A stretch of DNA of 33,339 bases from Streptomyces kebangsaanensis (lineage in GTDB: Bacteria > Actinomycetota > Actinomycetes > Streptomycetales > Streptomycetaceae), in contig NZ_JUJA01000136.1 in assembly GCF_001906585.1 (NCBI RefSeq), forward strand, positions 35,099 to 68,437, given 5' to 3'. Positions 19,001 to 29,695 of the stretch are shown piece by piece. The notes beneath the pieces were generated by a model, which saw nothing but the letters and a program-made list of their open reading frames with translations, ran no database searches and had not been told where the DNA came from. Each line of letters begins with the position of its first letter. Position 1 is the first letter of the stretch. The position numbers were made by a program, and so were the translations under genes.

Positions 19001-19726
19001 ACCTCGTCCACCCTGCGCCGTGGCGATCTCGCACTGTTCGCCGAAGACCCGGCCGCGGAAGTCCTGGTCGCTCCGCTGCTGGCGGTCGAACGCGGCCACA
19101 ACATCCTCAACGCCCAGCGCAACGCCGCCTTCGGCACCGCGCTCTTCCTCGCCCGCCCGCATCCCCGGCCCGACGAACTGTCCCTGTCGGTCTTCGCCGT
19201 CAACGACTGGATCAGCCGTTTCGTCCGTGACCGGCCGCGCGCCGACGACCTCCCGGGGCCCACCACCTTCACCGAACTGGTCACCAAGGCCACCACACTG
19301 GACCAGGCCGGCCGAGACCTGAGATTCGCCGGCCGCCAGGAGTGGCGCCGCCTGCTGTCGCGGCGCTACATCTACTCCCGGCTGTCCCCCTGGGAGAAGC
19401 GCGCGTTCGCATGGGACCAGCTGGTCACCATGTGGCAGGTCATCGGCCGCCTCGTGCGCGGTGGAGTGCCCGCCAGAGTCGTGTTCGTCGACGCGGCTTT
19501 CGCACCCCGGCTCGCGCGGTCCCTCGCTCCGACGGCTTCCGGCGCCGCCGTCCCGGCGGCCGACGGCCTGCTGCGGGCCCTGCGGTCGGTCCTGTCACCG
19601 TACTTCGCCGCCGACGCCGATCCGGACACCTTTCCCGACCCGGCCGACCCCGCGCTGGCCCGGCTGCTCTACCAGCCCTTCCACGACGCCCTGCTGACCC
19701 TCGGCCATCATCGGGCCGTCCGCTGA
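16043..19726 (+). CDS. DinG/XPD-type superfamily 2 helicase of the pPIWI-RE system
   Basis: A 1,227-residue helicase. The N-terminal 200 residues look like the pPIWI_RE_Z-type region joined to these helicases. Walker A is V-G-A-G-K-S-T (267-273), the DEAD box D-E-A-D is at 489-492, and motif VI is Q1132-V-I-G-R-L-V-R1139. Between Walker A and the DEAD box, C379, C431 and C437 (H-G-C-P-V-W-A-E-C) are candidate ligands of the Fe-S cluster that DinG/XPD helicases carry there. A late M-S-G-T-S-W segment and V-L-V-A-P-L-L-A-V-E-R-G-H fit the second RecA domain. DinG relatives unwind R-loops and D-loops 5' to 3', which suits a PIWI partner. The GTG at 16043 has AGGGAG seven bases upstream; a GTG-type start further up lies inside the REase gene and lacks a ribosome site. 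Confidence 0.87.
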   Translation: MRDRESWHRPVSRELSLVWNGLPAGLDGVKPVHVCQVELALRLLQSLAPQEPAEGAYTLLGGYPFARVAGLARTREQDTMLVAARHLLWTFRRGRAWHQALDAYRLVPERLRAYEVPGARERSAPRPLLPTVAAGRIVVYDQALAGIPDFVRRPLPLAPAGRSSFRELRRTTSVTIPELLVLERPPGHDLFAGRAGGCAPLTVMRAELADTARWMDSTEREAGIERPGNWEARMAEVRIAPRDADGRGFTDGDALRLDGMLHLAGMVGAGKSTLMTLVAVWAARRQTPLRTTIVVGDAAEQLRLCELFTALGLAAVPLLGASTRETHVQRLHRRLASRGLDNLLDHDAQGFDELSTACVVDALRGTEAARPLRYADAPCTTLYPERNAPEHNGGQASEGPDSLPPLWQPGTPRTDESAPADQEPKGSPHGCPVWAECPRHRSVRAQVDALIWVANPASLVQSAVPSHLNDERLRQLELACIRSDIVFVDEADSVQMKFDELFAPSATLVQPGIESWLDRLHTHKIEELSRQGRLPLTDRQVEQWNAALAVVTVAADRLYRLLISDEPLRDWVDIEYFSPWALQEKLLADWFDEVPGPDAFRVADAPEAVADEQELYEGYDDDVNGKEPDTAPTAPRDPRRDELAALLDAFRDDPLGGRGRCGTLTDTMVETAQDLLYGLSAPRTRDRVRGLLGEMLRQTPVVGGGRAQDGEAHEKWLDLTCRRLEFTLLLSALHQRLDRLTHLWPHVEAALRLGAQGKELARRAPLDYAPLIPEAPMGNVLGFQYLPDDRERDEIGRTSGTLRFFRCAGVGRELLHALPELGADRAAGRPGPHVVLMSGTSWAGESTRAHVLAPVGAVLKPSARSLEAVARTRFDTHFLYDEEGRPMSLSGTAPKARTTQARAIAAKLGRPGPGGCDSPLDLELAKVADDHRKRALLLVGSYREAYAVADTLDAEERWQNRVRVLVPDDADLDQALHGTGFAEGGTTSSTLRRGDLALFAEDPAAEVLVAPLLAVERGHNILNAQRNAAFGTALFLARPHPRPDELSLSVFAVNDWISRFVRDRPRADDLPGPTTFTELVTKATTLDQAGRDLRFAGRQEWRRLLSRRYIYSRLSPWEKRAFAWDQLVTMWQVIGRLVRGGVPARVVFVDAAFAPRLARSLAPTASGAAVPAADGLLRALRSVLSPYFAADADPDTFPDPADPALARLLYQPFHDALLTLGHHRAVR

Positions 19727-19781
19727 GACAGCCGGCGCCGGCCCGCCCGTCACCGCCCCACCCCTCCGAAGGAGGTTTGCC

Positions 19782-22700
19782 ATGCCCGTGAACTACCGCA
19801 CCGTCCGCACCGCCGCCTGGCTCCCGGCCGACTCCCTGACCAACCTGACCGCGCGCTACCGCGCCCTGCCCTTCCCCGAACAGTGGCGGGACGCGATTCT
19901 CGCCCTGTGCAACGCCGGCCGCGACCCGCAGGCGGAGCCGTACCGGACCGTACCCACCCGTCGCCTCGAACAGGTCCTGCAGGCCTTCGCCCCGGACGTC
20001 CTCGTGCTGCCCAGGCCGCCGTTCCACGAGCGGGGAAAGGAAGGGGTGCGCTGGCTGTACGTCGCGGCGGACGCCCCCGACCCGCTCCCCCCGCACGTCC
20101 TCACCCCGCTGCTCAACCGCTGGTTGCGCGAACTGCGGCCCGAACCGGAGCACCGGGTCCTGCTCAAGGACGTCCGCGCCCAGCTCGCCGAGCACCCGCC
20201 CGAGTGGGAACCCGTCGAACGCGAGCTGCTGGCCTGCGACCGCACCCGGGGCGGTACCGCCGCGCCCGCCTCCCACCAGTTCACCCTCACCACGGACTGG
20301 CTGGCCCGCCGCGTCCTGGCGCTGGGACCGTACCCGTACGAGGGCGGGCAGCTGCGCTTCCGGGCCATGCCGCGCGGCCCCCGGGACCAGGGTGCGGAAC
20401 TGGTCTCCCAGCCCCTGCCGTACGAGCCGTCGCCGGGCAAGGGCACCTGGTGGTTCTCCGTCGTCCTCAACATCACCCTGCACACCGTGCCGTTCGACCC
20501 CTTGCCCCGTTTCCACCTCCACTGGTCCATCCGCCGCTGGGCGACGCGCACGTCGCCCACGACGGGACGGGTGCGGCTGCCGTACGGAAGCCGCACCACG
20601 GTGCTGCTGCGCCCCCGGGTGCCGGTGCTGCCCGGGGTTCCGCTCAGCGAGCGGTACGCCGTCGCCCAGCTCGAACGGCGCTGGGACAAGGAACGCGGCG
20701 AGTTCACCGACGGCTGGGCCTTCGGCGGGCCGGCCGGGCTGCTCCAGGACGTCTCCCTCGGCGAACCGTTCCCCGACGCCGACGCCATCCTGACGGACCC
20801 GGAGGACTGGCTGCGGCGCGAGGCACGGGCCGGGATCGTGTACCGCACCGCGATGGGCGGCCACGAGGTCAAGGCCGGCCTGATGCCGAACCAGTGCTCG
20901 GAGCTGACGGCCTGGGCGCAAGCGGCCCTTCCCGCCGAACTGCGCACGGCACCGGACCTCACGCACACCGCGCTCGCCGCGGCCAAACCGCTCAACGCCC
21001 CGCCCGCCAGTGTCCCCAGGGCGGCCCGGGAAGAAGAGGACGCCCGTCGCTGTGCCGAGCGGCGGGCGGCGGTGGCCTTCGCCGTCGGGGAACTCGGCGG
21101 CGCGCGGACCGAGGACGGCCGACCGGTGCTGGAGGCGCGGCTGCTGTGGCAGTCGGCCGAGATGCGGAACGCGGCCCTCGCGGCGCTCGTCACGCGGCTC
21201 GGCCTCAAGGGTGACGGCGGTTCCTTCACCGAGCCGGAGTACGACGCCGCCGACCCGGGCCGCCCGGTGGTGCACGAGTGGCAGGCGCCGGAACTCACCG
21301 TCCGCGTACGGTGCCTGCGGCCGGTCGTACGCCATGACGACGGCACCGGCCACGCACTGACCGCGGGCCTCGGCCTCCCGGAGGGCGTACGGCGCACCCG
21401 GGAGGCGGTCACCGCGGCCGTGGGGGAGCGGCGCACCGAGACGGCGGCGTGGCTGGCCGAAGACCGGACCGGGGACGCACCCGCACTGGCCCTGGTCGAG
21501 ATCGACCGTCCCGCCGATTTCGCGTCCCGGGACCACGACCCCAAGTTCGCCCTGCGGCTCGGCTGCGCGGATGCCGGCTTCGTCACGCAGTTCGTGGCGC
21601 TCCCCAAGAAGACCAAGGGGTACAACTCCCTGGGCAGCATGGACCACCGGGCCCTGATGGCCTGGGACGACGGACTGCGGCAACTGGGCGCCCGGGTCCA
21701 TCCCGAGCATGGCATCGAGCGGGGCGTTCCGCAGGGGATGCGGTACGCCGCGGTCTGGATGGTCCGCAAGAACCACACCGCGCGCAACCGCTGGGCCGCC
21801 GATGTCCCGGTCGCCGTCCTGGTCACCCCGCAGGCGCCCGGGAGCGGTCTGGCCCGGGTCCAGGGCTGGGACCCGGATGCCGACGACGGCGCCGGAGCAT
21901 GGGTGCCGTACCCGGTCATGCTGATCGGGCTCACCCGTCTCGCCGAGGTGCAGCCGTCCGTGCCGGCTCCGCGTGCGGAGGGCGAGCTGGTGCCCGCGGG
22001 GCGCCGCCGCAGCTGGCGTGCCGACCGTGAGGAGCAGCGGCGAAGCGCGGAGGAGTGGCTGCAGAAGGTACGTGCGTCGCTGCGCCGCCGGCCCACGATG
22101 CTCCTGGTCGACGCACAGAACGCCCGGTCGCACTGGACCTGGCTCCAGGACGGCCGTACGGAGCCGGACCGCATCCGTGACGGGCACGCCGAGCCGCGGC
22201 GGCTCGCACCGGACCTGCGACTGGTGCGGGTGCGCACGGGGAAGGGCCGTGAGACCGCCCAGTGGTGGGGCGTGAACCCCAAGGACGGGCCCAACGGCAT
22301 CGCATCGCACCTGTGGATCCCGGAGGGTGACGGAACGGGCCGGGTCTTCTACAGCACCACCCCCAAACCGGTTCAGTTCAGCACCTCGGCGGTGGAGGCG
22401 GACAAACTGGCGCTGCGTCCGATCCGGATGGGGAAGCGCAAGGGGGAGCCGACCATCGACACCGGGGTGGTGGGCTGGATGCCGGCCCTGGTCGAACTGG
22501 CCGTCCTCGGTTGCCACACGGACGACGAGGACGACCCACAGGCTCTCGCCCTCGCCGTTCACCTGCTGCGTCAGCCCCCGGACTACCCCCAGGCGCTCGC
22601 CCTGCCGCTGCCGCTGCACCTGGCGGGCCTGGGGCAGCAGTACGTCTTGCCTACGCGGCCCGAGGGGGGAACCGACGGAGTGGACGGTGTGGAAGCCCTG

Positions 22701-22865
22701 GCGAAGGGCGCACGGGTTCCGACAGCCCCGCCCGACGAGGAGAACGCGGCGGACTCCGCGGCGGATCCCGACCCGGCGACGGCAGCGGCGGCGGGCCTCG
22801 ACCTTGAGCCGGAGCTGCCGGAATCCGCCGACGAACTGGAGCAGCTGGCACTGTTCGGGTTCTGA
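19782..22865 (+). CDS. pPIWI-RE protein (prokaryotic PIWI relative, RNase H fold) with C-terminal clamp-binding-like motif
   Basis: A 1,027-residue member of the pPIWI-RE family, named for invariant Arg and Glu residues in its PIWI domain. The N-terminal 400 residues fit the X/module region. The MID-PIWI part has E573 in V-E-I-D-R, D-H-D-P-K-F-A-L-R-L-G (584-594), T-Q-F-V-A-L-P, L-L-V-D777-A-Q-N-A-R, G-V-N-P-K-D-G-P-N-G-I-A and E905 in L-V-E-L-A-V. D777 may be one of the RNase H acidic residues; which ones survive needs alignment. Residues from about 975 are acidic and probably disordered, and the protein ends Q1021-L-A-L-F1025-G-F, matching the sliding-clamp pentapeptide QLxLF. The ATG at 19782 has AAGGAGG (19769-19775). 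It is the fourth gene of the operon, 55 bases after the helicase stop. Confidence 0.87.
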   Translation: MPVNYRTVRTAAWLPADSLTNLTARYRALPFPEQWRDAILALCNAGRDPQAEPYRTVPTRRLEQVLQAFAPDVLVLPRPPFHERGKEGVRWLYVAADAPDPLPPHVLTPLLNRWLRELRPEPEHRVLLKDVRAQLAEHPPEWEPVERELLACDRTRGGTAAPASHQFTLTTDWLARRVLALGPYPYEGGQLRFRAMPRGPRDQGAELVSQPLPYEPSPGKGTWWFSVVLNITLHTVPFDPLPRFHLHWSIRRWATRTSPTTGRVRLPYGSRTTVLLRPRVPVLPGVPLSERYAVAQLERRWDKERGEFTDGWAFGGPAGLLQDVSLGEPFPDADAILTDPEDWLRREARAGIVYRTAMGGHEVKAGLMPNQCSELTAWAQAALPAELRTAPDLTHTALAAAKPLNAPPASVPRAAREEEDARRCAERRAAVAFAVGELGGARTEDGRPVLEARLLWQSAEMRNAALAALVTRLGLKGDGGSFTEPEYDAADPGRPVVHEWQAPELTVRVRCLRPVVRHDDGTGHALTAGLGLPEGVRRTREAVTAAVGERRTETAAWLAEDRTGDAPALALVEIDRPADFASRDHDPKFALRLGCADAGFVTQFVALPKKTKGYNSLGSMDHRALMAWDDGLRQLGARVHPEHGIERGVPQGMRYAAVWMVRKNHTARNRWAADVPVAVLVTPQAPGSGLARVQGWDPDADDGAGAWVPYPVMLIGLTRLAEVQPSVPAPRAEGELVPAGRRRSWRADREEQRRSAEEWLQKVRASLRRRPTMLLVDAQNARSHWTWLQDGRTEPDRIRDGHAEPRRLAPDLRLVRVRTGKGRETAQWWGVNPKDGPNGIASHLWIPEGDGTGRVFYSTTPKPVQFSTSAVEADKLALRPIRMGKRKGEPTIDTGVVGWMPALVELAVLGCHTDDEDDPQALALAVHLLRQPPDYPQALALPLPLHLAGLGQQYVLPTRPEGGTDGVDGVEALAKGARVPTAPPDEENAADSAADPDPATAAAAGLDLEPELPESADELEQLALFGF

Positions 22866-22877
22866 CGGGCCCGGGAA

Positions 22878-22943
22878 CAGGCTGGGGAATCCGCCCCGGA
22901 CGGCCGTCGCGTGAGGTCGGCGCATCGGGGCGTCCCCAGCCTG
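22878..22943. terminator. Hairpin between convergent pPIWI-RE and kinase 2 genes
   Basis: A perfect 11-bp inverted repeat, CAGGCTGGGGA (22878-22888) and TCCCCAGCCTG (22933-22943), encloses 44 bases. A competing 7-bp repeat, TCGGGGC (22925-22931) and GCCCCGA (22950-22956), overlaps its right arm. It lies wholly in the 107-base gap between the two stop codons and probably terminates both transcripts. Confidence 0.6.
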
Positions 22944-22972
22944 GCCGGTGCCCCGATCCGACACCTCGCCGG

Positions 22973-23953
22973 TCAGCGGGCCGGTCCGCGCCCATACCGG
23001 CCGACCGCTCGGGCCCAGGCCCGCACCGGCCGTGCGTCCGGTCCCATCGGGTGGGTGAAGGGCCGCAGAGGGTCCACCTCCGCCCAGGGGACGAGTGCCT
23101 TCTCCGGGGAGCCGCGCTCGGGCAGCCACGCCGCGAGGCGTTGCCAGACCTCGCCGGCGTGGGCGGGCCGGTCGTCGGGTTCCTTGGCCAGCAACTGGAG
23201 CACGAGCCGCTCCAGTTCGGTGGGGAGCCCCCGGCGCAGCACGCTGGGCGGCACGGGGTGCCGCTCAAGGATCATCGAAGGCAGCATCAGCTCCGAGTCG
23301 TGCGCGAAGACCGGCTCCGCGGTGAGCATCGCGTACAGCAGACAGCCGAGTGCGTACAGGTCGGTCCGAGGACCGACGGGCTTGCCCCGCACCTGTTCGG
23401 GCGCCATGCACTCGAGGCTTCCGGGGCGCTCGCCGGTCATGGTGAGGGCGGTGGTGTCCGGGTTGAGGAAAGCCGCGACCCCGAAGTCCAGGACCTTCAC
23501 CACACCGTCCGTGCGGATGACGACGTTGCTGCCCTTGAGATCGCGGTGGACGACGTCCCGCGCGTGCACGGAGCCCAGGACCGAGGCGATCTGCACGCCG
23601 ATCGACGCCGTCTCCTCGACGGACAGCGGACCTTCCTCGACGATCCGGTCACTGAGCGCGGGTCCGATCACGTACTGCATGACGAGGAAGCGGACGCCGT
23701 TCTCCTCACCCAGGTCGTACACGGTGGCGAGTCCGGCGTGGTCGAGCCGGGCGACGGCCTGGGCCTCCCGGCGGAACCGCTCGGCGTCGCGGGCGCGTTG
23801 CTCCTCGGTGAGCCCGGGGGCGACGCTCATCGTCTTCAACGCCACGTCACGCCCGAGGTTCTCGTCATGGGCGAGCCAGACGACGCCCATGCCGCCTCGC
23901 CCGATGAGGTTCTTGATCCGGTAGCGACCGGCGATCAGTGATCCGGTGTCCAT
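22973..23953 (-). CDS. Soluble Ser/Thr protein kinase (kinase 2)
   Basis: A 326-residue Hanks-type kinase, nearly all catalytic domain. Gly-rich loop I-G-R-G-G-M-G-V-V (17-25), K40 in V-A-L-K, catalytic H-R-D138-L-K-G-S-N, D156-F-G, and A-P-E at 184-186. About 40 Pro/Arg-rich residues follow the domain. There is no membrane segment and no sensor domain, so its activating signal must come from a partner. The ATG at 23953 is the natural start (M-D-T-G-S-L-I-A-G-R-Y); the upstream sequence is G-rich without a clean Shine-Dalgarno. It lies between the pPIWI-RE gene (convergent) and the giant helicase gene (divergent). With kinase 1 it brackets the PIWI operon in the same antisense orientation, though the two differ in length and in their C-terminal parts. 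Confidence 0.9.
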   Translation of the reverse strand: MDTGSLIAGRYRIKNLIGRGGMGVVWLAHDENLGRDVALKTMSVAPGLTEEQRARDAERFRREAQAVARLDHAGLATVYDLGEENGVRFLVMQYVIGPALSDRIVEEGPLSVEETASIGVQIASVLGSVHARDVVHRDLKGSNVVIRTDGVVKVLDFGVAAFLNPDTTALTMTGERPGSLECMAPEQVRGKPVGPRTDLYALGCLLYAMLTAEPVFAHDSELMLPSMILERHPVPPSVLRRGLPTELERLVLQLLAKEPDDRPAHAGEVWQRLAAWLPERGSPEKALVPWAEVDPLRPFTHPMGPDARPVRAWARAVGRYGRGPAR

Positions 23954-24003
23954 CCGCGCTGCCGCCCTGTCCCCTTGTGTCCTGTCGTGCCCTGCCCGGG
24001 TGG

Positions 24004-24015
24004 TTGTCGGGACAA
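24004..24015. repeat. Perfect palindrome TTGTC-GG-GACAA between kinase 2 and the giant helicase
   Basis: TTGTC (24004-24008) and GACAA (24011-24015) form a short inverted repeat 51 bases upstream of the kinase 2 ATG. The position suits an operator for the kinase promoter, but no -10 or -35 can be fixed with confidence. Confidence 0.3.
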
Positions 24016-24077
24016 GAGTGTGTCATGTGACGGCCCGTTGGGCGCAGCGAACACGGCAAACACAACCCGCACACGCG

Positions 24078-24107
24078 TTGACTGTGTTCACATGATGCTG
24101 ATCTAAT
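24078..24107 (+). promoter_or_regulatory. Island motif, copy 3, in the giant-helicase promoter
   Basis: TTGACTGTGTTCACA (24078-24092) is the third copy of TTGACTNNGTTCACA. TTGACT works as a -35, with TCTAAT (24102-24107, five of six matches to TATAAT) 18 bases on, making this the clearest promoter of the island. Transcription would start near 24114, leaving a 5' leader of about 77 bases. Confidence 0.68.
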
Positions 24108-24138
24108 GGATTCCGGGTGGGGCGGTACGGCTCGCGCC

Positions 24139-24158
24139 CGTCACCTACTACGGTGACG
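24139..24158 (+). repeat. Inverted repeat in the 5' leader of the giant helicase
   Basis: CGTCACC (24139-24145) and GGTGACG (24152-24158) are perfect 7-bp arms around TACTAC. The dyad lies between the predicted start point and the ribosome site and covers the first base of an alternative GTG start at 24158. It could be an operator or an RNA hairpin. Confidence 0.4.
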
Positions 24159-24190
24159 TGTGGATCGCGTCGGGAACAAGTGAGGGTTAC

Positions 24191-29467
<5,277 letters not shown>

Positions 29468-29472
29468 CCAGC

Positions 29473-29504
29473 GGTGGGGCGGACCCGTACCGGTCCGCCC
29501 CACC
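29473..29504 (+). terminator. Strong hairpin directly after the giant helicase
   Basis: Perfect 13-bp arms, GGTGGGGCGGACC (29473-29485) and GGTCCGCCCCACC (29492-29504), with a 6-base loop start five bases after the helicase stop. There is no U-tract. Because the SNF2 gene follows on the same strand 228 bases later, this may stop or reduce read-through, which implies a separate promoter in 29505-29690; none was recognised there. Confidence 0.7.
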
Positions 29505-29695
29505 GAGGGGTTCCGCGCGGGCCTCACTCGCCGTGTACCGGGGCGGCCCACTGCGCGCCGTCCCCGTGCGCCCGCCGCCCACCCGCCCACCAGTCCGCCC
29601 GTTCCCGTCGAACCGTCCCGCTTGTCCGCCCGCTCTCCCCGAGCCGTCCGCAGGCCCGACCGAAGTCCCGCCCGCCCCGACCCCGGAAGGCATCC

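Noticed and set aside
15806-19162. Very long open frame (1,118 codons) on the minus strand
   Set aside because: It is exactly antisense to the DinG-type helicase. The helicase frame has clear helicase motifs; the minus frame is low-complexity Arg/Gly/Ala/Val sequence without motifs, an effect of high third-position GC.
19782-22865. Canonical long or short prokaryotic Argonaute
   Set aside because: No clear PAZ domain or DEDX tetrad could be traced, while the motifs and the REase plus DinG-like neighbours fit the separate pPIWI-RE family.
19440-23129. Open frame of 1,229 codons on the minus strand
   Set aside because: Antisense to the pPIWI-RE gene; it crosses the convergent hairpin and runs into kinase 2, with no family signal.
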